A stretch of DNA of 64,000 nucleotides from Brevundimonas terrae. Its GTDB lineage: Bacteria; Pseudomonadota; Alphaproteobacteria; Caulobacterales; Caulobacteraceae. The position numbers and the translations under genes were made by a program. The stretch covers positions 248,001 through 312,000 of the forward strand of contig NZ_JAASQT010000001.1 in assembly GCF_011761985.1 (NCBI RefSeq). Direction: 5' to 3'. Positions within the stretch are counted from its first letter, which is position 1. Every line of letters begins with the position of its first letter. This document shows, piece by piece, positions 16,456-24,927 of this stretch. The notes under the pieces are model-generated. The model saw only the letters and a list, made by a program, of their open reading frames with translations. It did not search any database and had not been told where the DNA came from.

Positions 16456-17964
16456 GTGCAAGAAACCGTCCGCCGCATCCTGACCGCCCGCGTTTATGAC
16501 GTGGCCGTGGAAACCCCGCTCGATGCCATGCCGCGCCTGTCGGCCCGCGTCGAACGTCCGGTCCTTCTGAAACGCGAAGACCTGCAACCGGTCTTCTCGT
16601 TCAAGGTGCGCGGCGCCTATAACCGCATTGCCCACCTGACGGATGCCGAACTGGCCAAGGGCGTCATCTGCGCCTCGGCTGGCAACCACGCCCAGGGCGT
16701 CGCTCTGTCCGCTTCCAAGCGCGGGGCCAAGTCCACCATCGTCATGCCGACCACCACCCCCGACATCAAGGTCGCGGCGGTCAAGGCGCTGGGCGGCACC
16801 GTCGTCCTGCACGGCGAAAGCTTCGACGATGCCAATGCCCATGCCCGCACACTCGAGGCCAAAACCGGTGCCACCTTCGTCCACCCCTTCGACGACCCCT
16901 ATGTGATCGCAGGCCAAGGCACGGTGGGTCTGGAAATCCTGCGCCAGCACCCCGACCCGCTGGATGCCGTCTTCATCCCCATCGGCGGTGGCGGTCTGGC
17001 TGCGGGCGTCGCCGCCATCATCCGTTTCCTGCGTCCCGAAACCAAGATCATCGGCGTAGAGCCCGTCGAGGCCTGCTCCATGAAGGCCGCCATCGCTGCG
17101 GGCGAGGTCTATACGCTGGATCAGGTCGGCCTGTTCGCCGACGGCGTGGCCGTGCGCCGCGTCGGCGATGAAACCTTCCGCCTGTGCCGCGACCTTTTGG
17201 ATGACATCGTACTGGTCGATACCGACGCCATCTGCGCCGCCGTCAAAGACATTTTCGATGATGTCCGCGCCGTGGCCGAACCGTCCGGTGCCGTCGCTCT
17301 GGCAGGCCTGAAAGTCTGGGCCAGCCGCAATCCGGGCACAGGCGCATTGGCCGCCATCAACTCCGGTGCCAATGTCAATTTCGACCGCCTGCGCCATGTC
17401 GCCGAACGCGCCCAGATCGGCCTAGGCACCGAGGCCCTGCTGGCCGTCTCCATGCCCGACGACCGCGCCGCCTATCACCGCTTCCTCAACAGCCTGCAAG
17501 GCCGATCAATCACCGAATTCAACTATCGCTTCAGCGGCAATGGCACGGCGCAAATCTTCGTCGGCATCGCGTTGTCCGGCGACAGAGACGAACGCCACGC
17601 CCTATGCGCCACCCTGCGCGAGGCCGGTTACGGCGTCGAAGACATGAGCGACAACGAAATCGCCAAGCTGCACGTCCGCTATATGGTCGGTGGCCGCGCC
17701 CCGTCGCTCACCGGCGAACGCCTGTTCCGCTTTGAATTCCCCGAACGTCCGGGGGCCTTCCTGAAGTTTATGAACAGCCTGCAACCGGCATGGAACCTGA
17801 CCCTGTTCCACTACCGCAACCACGGCGACGATGTCGGCCGCGTCCTCGCCGGCATCCACGCCCCCGACGACCAATACGCCGCCGTCACCACCGCACTGGA
17901 CACCCTCGGCTACCCCTATATCGAGGAAACCATGAACCCCGCCGCACGGCTGTTCCTCGCCTAA
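16456..17964 (+). CDS. ilvA: Threonine ammonia-lyase, biosynthetic
   Basis: This is a 502-residue PLP enzyme that deaminates L-threonine to 2-oxobutanoate, the first step to isoleucine. K50 in FSFKVRGAYN is the PLP lysine; SAGNHAQGVA and GGGGLAAGV bind the phosphate. The last 170 residues are two ACT-like regulatory domains (LNSLQGRSITEFNYRF and FRFEFPERPGAFLKFMNSL), expected for isoleucine feedback, so this is the long biosynthetic form. The start is GTG at 16456. It is transcribed alone and ends at a two-way terminator. Confidence 0.95.
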   Translation: MQETVRRILTARVYDVAVETPLDAMPRLSARVERPVLLKREDLQPVFSFKVRGAYNRIAHLTDAELAKGVICASAGNHAQGVALSASKRGAKSTIVMPTTTPDIKVAAVKALGGTVVLHGESFDDANAHARTLEAKTGATFVHPFDDPYVIAGQGTVGLEILRQHPDPLDAVFIPIGGGGLAAGVAAIIRFLRPETKIIGVEPVEACSMKAAIAAGEVYTLDQVGLFADGVAVRRVGDETFRLCRDLLDDIVLVDTDAICAAVKDIFDDVRAVAEPSGAVALAGLKVWASRNPGTGALAAINSGANVNFDRLRHVAERAQIGLGTEALLAVSMPDDRAAYHRFLNSLQGRSITEFNYRFSGNGTAQIFVGIALSGDRDERHALCATLREAGYGVEDMSDNEIAKLHVRYMVGGRAPSLTGERLFRFEFPERPGAFLKFMNSLQPAWNLTLFHYRNHGDDVGRVLAGIHAPDDQYAAVTTALDTLGYPYIEETMNPAARLFLA

Positions 17965-17968
17965 AGAA

Positions 17969-18000
17969 AAAGACTCCGTCACATCCCGACGGAGCCTTTC
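17969..18000. terminator. Bidirectional terminator between ilvA and the DUF3060 gene
   Basis: CTCCGTC and GACGGAG form a seven-pair stem around a seven-base loop. On the minus strand it is followed by TCTTTTTCTTT, the better U-tract; on the plus strand by CCTTTCTG. It separates two convergent genes. Confidence 0.75.
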
Positions 18001-18019
18001 TGTTTCGGTATCGCCTGCC

Positions 18020-18370
18020 CTAGTCCCGCAGACGTTCGACCCGATTATTCACGCCCTCGACGCTTACTCGCGGCGGGGCCGATGACCTCCAGCGCACGGT
18101 ATGACGGCTACCCGCCACCGACAGCGGTGCCTCCGGTGCCAACTGCACCGTCACCTGATTATTGCTGCCGACAACCTCGAGGCTGGCGCACTCTCCGGTA
18201 AAGGTCAGCACATGGTTCACACCAGCCACCTCGACCGCCCGTCCCTCACAAGGAATTGTCCGGTGATGACCATCACCCACAACCTCGATCAGGTCCGCAG
18301 AATAATCCACCGAACCCGCCTGACCCGATGCGGCCATAACAAGCAAAACAATAGGAAGAGGGGACATCAC
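18020..18370 (-). CDS. DUF3060-type exported small protein
   Basis: This is a 116-residue protein with an N-terminal signal peptide (residues 2-18, cleavage near GQA-GS). The rest is a series of short beta-strand repeats around G/N-x-N-x-V (GVNHVLTF, GSNNQVTV, GSRHTVRW, GVNNRVERL), the pattern of DUF3060. It is probably a small periplasmic or surface beta-solenoid. Two ATGs begin the frame; either could be used. Function unknown. Confidence 0.7.
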   Translation of the reverse strand: MMSPLPIVLLVMAASGQAGSVDYSADLIEVVGDGHHRTIPCEGRAVEVAGVNHVLTFTGECASLEVVGSNNQVTVQLAPEAPLSVAGSRHTVRWRSSAPPRVSVEGVNNRVERLRD

Positions 18371-18457
18371 GCCTCCATACAGGGTCAGGATTGACCTCTC
18401 CCATAACGTAGGCGACGCCTTTTTCGATCCTGTGACAGTCGTGAAAAAACGCCCGTC

Positions 18458-18730
18458 CTAGCCCTTGGCGCGCAAGAACCGCTTCACCGTCACCACGACG
18501 CCAATCATCACCGCCGCCCCCAGCAAACTGCCGAACATCGGGAAATAGGCATGGTTGCGCGTGCTATCGATCGCCACATCGGTAAAGCCCTGCGCCACCA
18601 GTTCGCGCACCCGCAGCTCGGTCTTCACCACCGTCCACAGCACCAGCCCCACGACGCCCGCCAACGATAAATAAAGCAGCACCCGCCGCCCGTCATTATG
18701 CGGAGAAGTCGTCTTGTTATCTTGCGACAT
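18458..18730 (-). CDS. Small two-helix membrane protein
   Basis: This is a 90-residue protein with a polar N-terminus and hydrophobic segments at about 17-37 and 66-84, separated by a charged region (ELRVRELVAQGFTDVAIDST). It has no recognised family. The coding character is typical of the host genome. It stands between the DUF3060 gene and the host-attachment-like gene on the same strand. Confidence 0.6.
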   Translation of the reverse strand: MSQDNKTTSPHNDGRRVLLYLSLAGVVGLVLWTVVKTELRVRELVAQGFTDVAIDSTRNHAYFPMFGSLLGAAVMIGVVVTVKRFLRAKG

Positions 18731-18839
18731 CAGTGCCTCGACATGCTGAACCCGCCCGACATTGGCACAACAGCGTTAGAACGCAAAACAGTCCGGCGAC
18801 ACCTGCCGCCGGACCGCTTGGCGGGTGAATACGTCGTCC

Positions 18840-19241
18840 CTACGCCGCGTCGATCACCTTGATAATCTCGTCCGTAGAGGCCCCCGTCAGGGTCTTGGTA
18901 ATCTCGCCAAGCAGCCTCTCTTCGACCTCCTTGTGCCAATGCTTGCGCAACTCGCCCATGGTCTTGGGCGCAGCAATCACCACCAGCTTGTCGAACTTGT
19001 TCTTCAGCGCCCAGTTATTGAGCGCCAGCGCCACACTCATGGCATGGCCGTCCTCGGCCTGGGTGTCATTGTCGGGATTGGCTTCGGTGGAAATCCGCCC
19101 CGCTGATCCCACAACGCGCTCTTCCAGCGGCGGCAAATCCACCGCACCCAGCGCCACCTCGGTCGCCGTGCCGGTATTTCGATAAAGACGCAGCACCTCG
19201 CCATCCACGACAGCGACCAGACTATTGCTCGGCAGGTTCAT
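18840..19241 (-). CDS. Host-attachment-type protein (AtsE/baeRF-like)
   Basis: This is a 133-residue protein of the family called protein required for attachment to host cells, related to bacterial eRF1-like (baeRF) proteins. It opens with VAVVDGEVLRLYRNTG, a typical first strand. It then has FDKLVVIAAPKTMGELRKHW and VEERLLGEITKTLTGASTDEI, the conserved second half. The name comes from an Agrobacterium attachment phenotype; the molecular role is unresolved and may concern ribosomes. It is divergent from the GNAT gene. Confidence 0.8.
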   Translation of the reverse strand: MNLPSNSLVAVVDGEVLRLYRNTGTATEVALGAVDLPPLEERVVGSAGRISTEANPDNDTQAEDGHAMSVALALNNWALKNKFDKLVVIAAPKTMGELRKHWHKEVEERLLGEITKTLTGASTDEIIKVIDAA

Positions 19242-19347
19242 CGGCTTCTCCTCGGATCAAACGCCCCCACACCCGAACCAACGATCCAGCCCCCGTTCCG
19301 TTGCCCGCCATCTTGTCACATTGCCCTTCACATATCACAGTGAGGCC

Positions 19348-19857
19348 ATGCAGATCCGCCCAGAAACCCCCGCCGACATCGCCGACATCCGCGCCGTGAC
19401 CCAGGCGGCCTTCGCCACAGTCCCCCACAGCCAGCAGACCGAAGCGGCCATTATCGACGCCCTTCGCGCGGCCAAGGCCATGACCCTGTCGCTGGTTGCC
19501 GAACAGAACGGCGAGATTCTCGGCCATGTCGCCTTCTCGCCTGTGCTGATCGACGGCCAAGACCACAACTGGCTCGGCCTCGGTCCCGTCAGTGTCCATC
19601 CCGATCATCATGGCAAGGGCATAGGCAGCAAACTGATCCGCACCGCCCTCGACCAGATCACCGCCATGGGCACGAATGGCTGCGTCCTGCTGGGTGATCC
19701 CGCCTATTATGCCCGCTTCGGTTTCCGCGCCGCCCCCGCAGATGGTCCGGCCCTCGTCTATCCGGGCGTTCCGGCTGAATATTTCCAGTCCCTGCCCCTC
19801 AACGGCCCGGCACTCTCCGGCATCGTCACCTATCATCCGGGCTTCGCCGCAAGCTAA
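19348..19857 (+). CDS. GNAT N-acetyltransferase (YhbS-like)
   Basis: This is a 169-residue acyl-CoA-dependent acetyltransferase. The start MQIRPETPAD at 19348 has GTGAGG just ahead and matches the family start. The acetyl-CoA motif is VSVHPDHHGKGIGSKLI (Q/RxxGxG/A type), followed by GCVLLGDPAYYARFGF, diagnostic for the YhbS/COG3153 subgroup. The substrate is unknown. Confidence 0.87.
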   Translation: MQIRPETPADIADIRAVTQAAFATVPHSQQTEAAIIDALRAAKAMTLSLVAEQNGEILGHVAFSPVLIDGQDHNWLGLGPVSVHPDHHGKGIGSKLIRTALDQITAMGTNGCVLLGDPAYYARFGFRAAPADGPALVYPGVPAEYFQSLPLNGPALSGIVTYHPGFAAS

Positions 19858-19915
19858 GCCATTGCGCCGCTTGCAGCGACATGACAGCGTTCTTCCGAAT
19901 CTTTCGGAGCCGCCC

Positions 19916-20704
19916 ATGTCCGTTCGCCCCCTTGCCGTTATCGCCCTGCTGGCCTCGCTTGCCTTACCGGCCACCGTTGCCGCCCAGACGGCCGCGCCAC
20001 GGCCATTCGCCTCGGCCACCACCCGCGATTCCGCGCAAACCGCCATGCCGGTGCTGCAGTCCCCGCAGGAACTCGAAGAGAAGAAACTGCTCGAACGGGT
20101 CATGCAGGACATGCAGCGCTCGGGCCCCTCGGCCGTACGCCGACATGTACCGGCGCTTCAGGCTGCGTTTGATCGCATGCCCGCCGACTATACGATCGTC
20201 GCCCATATCGGGGATGCCATCGTCATCCGCAGCGCCGATATGAAGGTCTTCCTGCCCCTGCAACTGTCCCTGCTCGCCACCGACGAGGGCCGCAAGGCCT
20301 CGGGCATCCACGCCATCGAAAACACCTATGGCATGGTCGCCCAGCTACTGGCCTTCGAGGCGGTCGAGCGTCAGGACTACCCTGCCGCCATCGCCTATGC
20401 CGACCGCCTTTTGGGCATCCAGCCCAACCACCCTCAGGTTCAGGCCGAAAGAATTGTCGCCTATACCAAGATGGGCCAATGCGAAACCGGCCTGAAACTG
20501 GCGGGCGAAGCCCTTGTCAGCGAAGACCTTGTCCTTGCCATGAACCGTGATCTGTTCCTGCGCCGTCAAGGCTACTGCCAGATCGAACTGGGCCGTTTCG
20601 ACGACGCCAAGGCCAGCTATGAAGCCGCCCTCGAACTCAACCCCTACGATCAGCTCTCACGCAGCCAGCTCACCTATATCGCCCAGCAAACCGCGAACCG
20701 TTAG
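19916..20704 (+). CDS. Exported TPR-repeat protein
   Basis: This is a 262-residue protein with a signal peptide (residues 1-22, LASLALPATVAAQ). A helical region with TPR character runs from about 125 to the end (YPAAIAYADRLLGIQPNHPQ, RFDDAKASYEAALELNPYDQ). The start at 19916 is chosen because it yields the signal peptide. It is probably a periplasmic scaffold; partners are unknown. Confidence 0.72.
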   Translation: MSVRPLAVIALLASLALPATVAAQTAAPRPFASATTRDSAQTAMPVLQSPQELEEKKLLERVMQDMQRSGPSAVRRHVPALQAAFDRMPADYTIVAHIGDAIVIRSADMKVFLPLQLSLLATDEGRKASGIHAIENTYGMVAQLLAFEAVERQDYPAAIAYADRLLGIQPNHPQVQAERIVAYTKMGQCETGLKLAGEALVSEDLVLAMNRDLFLRRQGYCQIELGRFDDAKASYEAALELNPYDQLSRSQLTYIAQQTANR

Positions 20705-20829
20705 ACCCGCTTGACCTGAACCGGCCACAGCTCTACCCCGACTGTGTCGAAAAGATTTTCAGGCCGGTTGGTTATTCCGGTCCTCGCCCCGCCTCTCGCG
20801 GTTCGAGATCAGTTAGGGCCAAACGCCCT

Positions 20830-20877
20830 GAACCCGCGACGTCATTTCCTTTCACAGGATGACGTCGCCACGGGTTC
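20830..20877. repeat. Long imperfect inverted repeat upstream of the DUF2798 gene
   Basis: GAACCCG (20830-20836) and CGACGTCAT (20837-20845) are answered by ATGACGTCG (20859-20867) and CGGGTTC (20871-20877). Together they give 16 paired bases with a three-base bulge on the right arm and a 13-base loop. There is no T-tract, so a terminator is unlikely. It may be a regulatory hairpin in the leader of the next gene or a small palindromic element. Confidence 0.55.
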
Positions 20878-20913
20878 CCCATGGCACGTCGTCCATTTTT
20901 ACGAGACGTCCCG

Positions 20914-21147
20914 ATGGGCAAACCCGACCCCAAGACCCTGCTTCTGGCACAGGTCTTCATTACCTTCTTCATGTCCGGCACGATGTCCGCCTTTATGGGC
21001 ATCCTGCATATGGGCTTTGGCGACACCTTCCTTGGCGTCTGGCCGCGCGACTGGGCCATCGCATGGCCCGTCGCCTTCCTGCTGACCCAGATCTTCAGCC
21101 GCCTCGGCTTCAAGCTCGCCTTCACGATCCGCAAGCCCGCGCGATAG
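20914..21147 (+). CDS. DUF2798 two-helix membrane protein
   Basis: This is a 77-residue protein with two membrane segments (about 10-32 and 45-66) and the DUF2798 pattern (ITFFMSGTMSAFMGILHMG, RDWAIAWPVAFLLTQIFSRL). An in-frame ATG at 20881 would add 11 residues and sit against the inverted repeat. The internal start at 20914 gives the usual family length. Function unknown. Confidence 0.7.
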   Translation: MGKPDPKTLLLAQVFITFFMSGTMSAFMGILHMGFGDTFLGVWPRDWAIAWPVAFLLTQIFSRLGFKLAFTIRKPAR

Positions 21148-21160
21148 GCGCTTCAGGGCG

Positions 21161-21688
21161 TCAGTCTGGGGATTTGACGCCCTCATGCGCCAGCAGCCAC
21201 GTCTTGCGCTCATGGCCCCATTCATAGCCACCCAGTCCGCCGCCCGTGGCAATCACACGGTGGCACGGATTGACCAGCCCGACCGGATTATAGCGATTGG
21301 CCTGCCCCACGGCCCTGACCGCCTTGGGGCTGCCGACCGCGACGGCAATCTGGCCATAGCTGCGCGTCTCGCCGGTCGGAATGGCCCGCAAGGCCGCCCA
21401 GACCCGTTCCCGAAAATCCGTGCCATTGGTACGCACCGCAATCCGGTTCAGCGCCGCCACATCACCGGCGAAATAATCGTCCAGCGCGGCCCGCAAAGCC
21501 TCCGGCACGGTCTGTTCCTCGAACACCGCCCCCGGCCACTGCTTGCCCAAAAGCTGCTCCAGCCGCCCGCGATCCACGCTCCATTCCAGCGCCATCAGGG
21601 CCGCATCGCCATCAAAGGCCAGACGGATATCGCCCAGAGGCGTGGCCATCTGGCCCACCCCGATTATCTCGCCTTTGTGCTGCGCCAT
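21161..21688 (-). CDS. ogt: Methylated-DNA--protein-cysteine methyltransferase
   Basis: This is a 175-residue suicide repair protein that moves alkyl groups from O6-alkylguanine to its own cysteine. The acceptor is in NPCHRVIATGG. The preceding RAVGQANRYNPVGLV and the earlier RERVWAALRAIPTGETRSYG form the DNA-binding helix-turn-helix. The start MAQHKGEII at 21688 is preferred for its CGGAGACGG ribosome site and standard Ogt length; the longer in-frame extension is not family-like. Confidence 0.93.
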   Translation of the reverse strand: MAQHKGEIIGVGQMATPLGDIRLAFDGDAALMALEWSVDRGRLEQLLGKQWPGAVFEEQTVPEALRAALDDYFAGDVAALNRIAVRTNGTDFRERVWAALRAIPTGETRSYGQIAVAVGSPKAVRAVGQANRYNPVGLVNPCHRVIATGGGLGGYEWGHERKTWLLAHEGVKSPD

Positions 21689-21761
21689 TACCGTCTCCGC
21701 GACTGTCTTCTGGACCGGACGAAAACGAGCCTGAACCCGTTTTCGTCCCGCGACAAGCGCC

Positions 21762-22880
21762 CTAGCAGCGCGCACCGATCCGGCGATCCAGCACCAGAGA
21801 AGCCAGCGACTGCACCGCCCGCACCGCCTCGCAAATGAACCCGAACACCACAATCGCCATCAGCAGGGTCGGCACCGCATCCAGCGCCCAGCTATCGCGG
21901 CTCAGCATCCGCTGCCAGAAGTCATTGGCCGACGCCACACGGATCAGTTCAGACAAGGGCGATGCCATCCACATCCACGCCAGTATCGCCATATTGGCCA
22001 GCGCGAAGATGAAATCGCCCGCCGCTGTCAGCCGCACCGGACTGCCCGTCATCACCCGCAGCACATCAAAACCGACCCTTGCGGCCAGCACCGCCACCAC
22101 CGGCCAATAGACCAGATGATGGATTTCACGGAACGCCGCCCCCAGATCAAACCCGTTGCCCAGCAACAGCGCATCAATCCGCACACCGCCCAGCGCCCCG
22201 ATCCACCACAACAGCACAATCAGCGTAAACACCGCGCTGGTCGCCGCCCCCGCCACCGGCGAGAAGTCGGACCGGTCCGCCACAGGCGTGTCCTTGGCCT
22301 TGTTACGCGACGCCACATTGCCGCGCAGGAAATCCAGCCCGCTGCGCTCCATCGTGCCTGCCCATGCAAACAGGCCCAGATCACGCACCTTCCAGTCGGT
22401 CAGGAAGGCGGGCTTCTTCGGCTGGCGCTCCACCACCCATCCGGCAATGGCCAGCACTCCGACCACACTGATCGCCCCGTTCATGAAGCCGCTGACCGCA
22501 TGGCCCAGCGCCCGCCCCAGTTCCTCGCCACCAAACAGCACCGACAGGATCAACCGCGCCAGCGCCAGCAGCACCAGAGCAATCAGCCCCAGCCGCGCCG
22601 CGAACATCCACCACGGATAAAGCTCCGGCCCGATCAGCCCTTGCGGGCGATCACTATACCGCGCCGCCACCACCAGAGGATGGCCCACCTCGCGCAGCAA
22701 AACCTCCAGCTCCGCCTCGACCAGCGGACGCCCCAAGGCTTCCTCGCGGTCCTCCTTGCGCGCCAGTATCTCGTCGCGCAGTTCGGCGACAATATCCTCG
22801 GCCTGATCCTTCGACAGTTGCGCCGCAACCACGCCCAGATAGGTGTCGATCATGTCCATAGTTTTGTCGGATGTGCTCAT
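21762..22880 (-). CDS. HAAS-domain membrane protein paired with PadR
   Basis: This is a 372-residue protein. The N-terminal 75 residues (MDMIDTYLGVVAAQLSKDQA onward, with ILARKEDREEALGRPL) form a HAAS-type helical signalling domain. That domain is typical of membrane proteins encoded after PadR regulators. Six to seven hydrophobic segments follow. Its ATG overlaps the padR stop (ATGA), so the two are co-translated. It probably senses or executes the response the PadR protein controls; its mechanism is unknown. Confidence 0.75.
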   Translation of the reverse strand: MSTSDKTMDMIDTYLGVVAAQLSKDQAEDIVAELRDEILARKEDREEALGRPLVEAELEVLLREVGHPLVVAARYSDRPQGLIGPELYPWWMFAARLGLIALVLLALARLILSVLFGGEELGRALGHAVSGFMNGAISVVGVLAIAGWVVERQPKKPAFLTDWKVRDLGLFAWAGTMERSGLDFLRGNVASRNKAKDTPVADRSDFSPVAGAATSAVFTLIVLLWWIGALGGVRIDALLLGNGFDLGAAFREIHHLVYWPVVAVLAARVGFDVLRVMTGSPVRLTAAGDFIFALANMAILAWMWMASPLSELIRVASANDFWQRMLSRDSWALDAVPTLLMAIVVFGFICEAVRAVQSLASLVLDRRIGARC

Positions 22881-23203
22881 AGCATTCCCTCCACAGAGGC
22901 CGACAGGGCGCGCCATTCGGCCGCCAGTCGCCCTAACATTTCCTCGCCTTCTTCAGACAACTGGTAGAAACGCTTCTTGCGCTTCTCTTCCTCGCGCCAT
23001 TCGCTAACCAACAGCCCCTGGCTCTCCAGTCGGCGCAGCAGCGGATAGAGGGTACTCTCCTCCATCTCCACGCCCGCCTGCGACAGCGCCATCCGCAGCG
23101 AATAGCCGTATTGCTCGCGCCGTAACTGGGCCAGCACCGCCAGGATCAGCGACCCGCGCCGCAGTTCCAGCCTCAAACTCTCGAACAGGTCCTCATTGGC
23201 CAC
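22877..23203 (-). CDS. PadR-family transcriptional regulator
   Basis: This is a 108-residue winged-helix repressor. The start is taken as the GTG at 23203, giving MANEDLFESLRLELRRGSLI. The PadR core follows: LRREQYGYSLRMALSQAG, MEESTLYPLLRRLESQGLLV and RKKRFYQLSEEGEEML, the winged-helix and wing. It is the first gene of a pair with the HAAS membrane protein. A symmetrical site lies 26-50 bases ahead of the start and is probably its own operator. Confidence 0.88.
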   Translation of the reverse strand: MANEDLFESLRLELRRGSLILAVLAQLRREQYGYSLRMALSQAGVEMEESTLYPLLRRLESQGLLVSEWREEEKRKKRFYQLSEEGEEMLGRLAAEWRALSASVEGML

Positions 23204-23228
23204 AACGCACCCGCTACCCTTGCTGCCA

Positions 23229-23253
23229 CATAGTGTGTGACACACAGTGTATG
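23229..23253. promoter_or_regulatory. Candidate PadR operator
   Basis: TGTGTGACACACA is a 13-base palindrome centred on a single A, flanked by CATA at 23229 and TATG at 23250-23253. The site lies in the padR promoter. PadR repressors often autoregulate through symmetrical TATG/CATA-bearing sites. Confidence 0.5.
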
Positions 23254-23306
23254 AAGCACAGCAACCACAAGAGTCAATAACACCGGTTCACAAATTATCG
23301 CGCGCA

Positions 23307-23335
23307 ACAAAAAAGGGCGAGCCTTGCGCCCGCCC
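23307..23335 (-). terminator. Terminator downstream of the 70-residue protein gene
   Basis: On the minus strand GGGCG and CGCCC form a stem around an 11-base loop, followed by TTTTTTGTT. It lies 22 bases after the stop of the gene at 23357-23569. Confidence 0.65.
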
Positions 23336-23356
23336 TGACAATCCTCGTTGCCGTCT

Positions 23357-23569
23357 TTAATCGCCCATCTTTTCGAAGATCGCTTCCGCCTCTTCGAAAT
23401 CATCAAAGTCCAGCCGCGCCGGATCATTGATGATGACAAAGCGCGTCACCACGACATGGCCATCGCTCGCCGTCCTGTCCCACTGCCACATGCACCGATC
23501 AGAGCGCTGCTGTAACAGGGTCCAGCGCCCCTCGCCCTTGGGCGGTTTCGGCTCATAGTCTGACGGCAT
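23357..23569 (-). CDS. Small conserved-looking protein, unknown
   Basis: This is a 70-residue soluble protein: basic Pro-rich start, TLLQQRSDRCMWQWDR, then an acidic end (DFDDFEEAEAIFEKMGD). It is likely a real gene because it has host-like codon use and its own terminator. I do not recognise the family. Confidence 0.55.
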   Translation of the reverse strand: MPSDYEPKPPKGEGRWTLLQQRSDRCMWQWDRTASDGHVVVTRFVIINDPARLDFDDFEEAEAIFEKMGD

Positions 23570-23658
23570 GATGGTCCCTCCACCCCGCAGTCAGCACCGC
23601 CAAAACCAGGCTGTCAAAGCCGCTCGCCTCGCAAGCGACTGACATTTGCGTGTTCTGC

Positions 23659-24924
23659 TCAGCTTTGCGCCGGCACGTCGTCCTGCCCCTGCACCATGCG
23701 CGTCACGGCCAGATCCGCCGTCACATTGCCCAAAGTGCGGAAGATGTCGGGGATAACCTCGACCGCCAGCAACAGCGGCAGCATCTCCAGCGGCACCCCC
23801 ATGGCGATACAGATCGGCGCAATCGAGGCAAAGAAGCTGACCTGCCCCGGCAAGCCCACCGTCCCCACCGAAATCAGCGCCGCCGTGAGCATGGCCGCAA
23901 TCAACTGTCCCGCGCCCGGCTGGATACCGAACAGATGCGCGCAATACAGCGCCACCCCGAGGTTCGCCACCGGCGAAGTAATGCGGAACACCGCCACGGC
24001 CAGCGGCAGGACCAGACCCGCCGTCGCCCGCTTGACGCCCAGCATGTCGACTGCCCGCTCCACCATCACCGGCAGGCTGGCCAGCGAAGATTGCGTCGAG
24101 AACGCCACCACTTGTGCCGGTGCCGCCGCCCGCGCAAAGCGGCCCAGACTGACGCGGCCAAACACCATGACCAGCGGATAGAACAACAGGCCGATACCGA
24201 TGCACGACAACGAGATCACCACAACATAGTGCAGTAATACGCCCGCCGCGCTGGCCCCCGCCGTCAAACCGACCCCCAGCGACAGGGCAAACACCCCGAT
24301 CGGGGCCGCCACCAAGACCCAGCGCACGATGATAATCATCGTCTCGCCGACCGCCTCGAAAAAGGTCGTCAGCGGCAAACGCAACCGCTCCGGCAACCGC
24401 GAGGCTGCAAAGCCGAAGAAGACCGCAAACACCACGATACCCAGGATGGCATCTTCCGCCGCCGCCTTGATCGGGTTGGACGGGGCGATGGTTTTCAGGA
24501 ACTCGCCAAACGGCGCCCCTGCCCCGACCTGCGCCCCGTCAGGCGCCGCCGCCAGCAACAGTTTGGCCCCCGCCGCATCCACCGGCCACAGGGTCAGCAG
24601 CCCATAGGACACCGCCACCGAGTAACAGACCGAGAATGCGATCAGCACGGCAAACCATGCCACCGCCTTCATCGCCATCCGCCCCGCCTTGGCCGCATCG
24701 GCAATCGAGGCCACCCCCGTCACCAGCAGGCTGAAGACCAGCGGAATGATCGTCATACGCAACGCATTCAGCCATAACTGGCCGATCGACTGGATGAAGT
24801 CGGCTGTCTCCGCCCCGCCGGGCAGACCCCAGCGCTGGGCGATCATGCCGACCACCAGCCCCAGCGCCAGCGCCGACAGCACCTGCACACTCAACGAAGT
24901 CAGAAAGCGTCGCGTCTTGGGCAT
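23659..24924 (-). CDS. Dicarboxylate/amino acid:cation symporter (DAACS)
   Basis: This is a 421-residue symporter of the GltP/DctA family, which imports dicarboxylates or acidic amino acids with protons or sodium. Eight membrane segments are expected. The Ser-rich re-entrant loop is present as FSTQSSLASLP, the glycine-rich LISVGTVGLPGQVSFF region follows, and the substrate-binding motif of TM8 is NVTADLAVTRM (NxxxD). It starts three bases after the stop of the upstream membrane-protein gene, so the two form an operon. Confidence 0.9.
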   Translation of the reverse strand: MPKTRRFLTSLSVQVLSALALGLVVGMIAQRWGLPGGAETADFIQSIGQLWLNALRMTIIPLVFSLLVTGVASIADAAKAGRMAMKAVAWFAVLIAFSVCYSVAVSYGLLTLWPVDAAGAKLLLAAAPDGAQVGAGAPFGEFLKTIAPSNPIKAAAEDAILGIVVFAVFFGFAASRLPERLRLPLTTFFEAVGETMIIIVRWVLVAAPIGVFALSLGVGLTAGASAAGVLLHYVVVISLSCIGIGLLFYPLVMVFGRVSLGRFARAAAPAQVVAFSTQSSLASLPVMVERAVDMLGVKRATAGLVLPLAVAVFRITSPVANLGVALYCAHLFGIQPGAGQLIAAMLTAALISVGTVGLPGQVSFFASIAPICIAMGVPLEMLPLLLAVEVIPDIFRTLGNVTADLAVTRMVQGQDDVPAQS

Positions 24925-24927
24925 TGA

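Noticed and set aside
18730..18939. 69-codon minus-strand ORF before the host-attachment-like gene
   Set aside because: It overlaps the end of the real gene at 18840 in another frame and has no ribosome site or family pattern.
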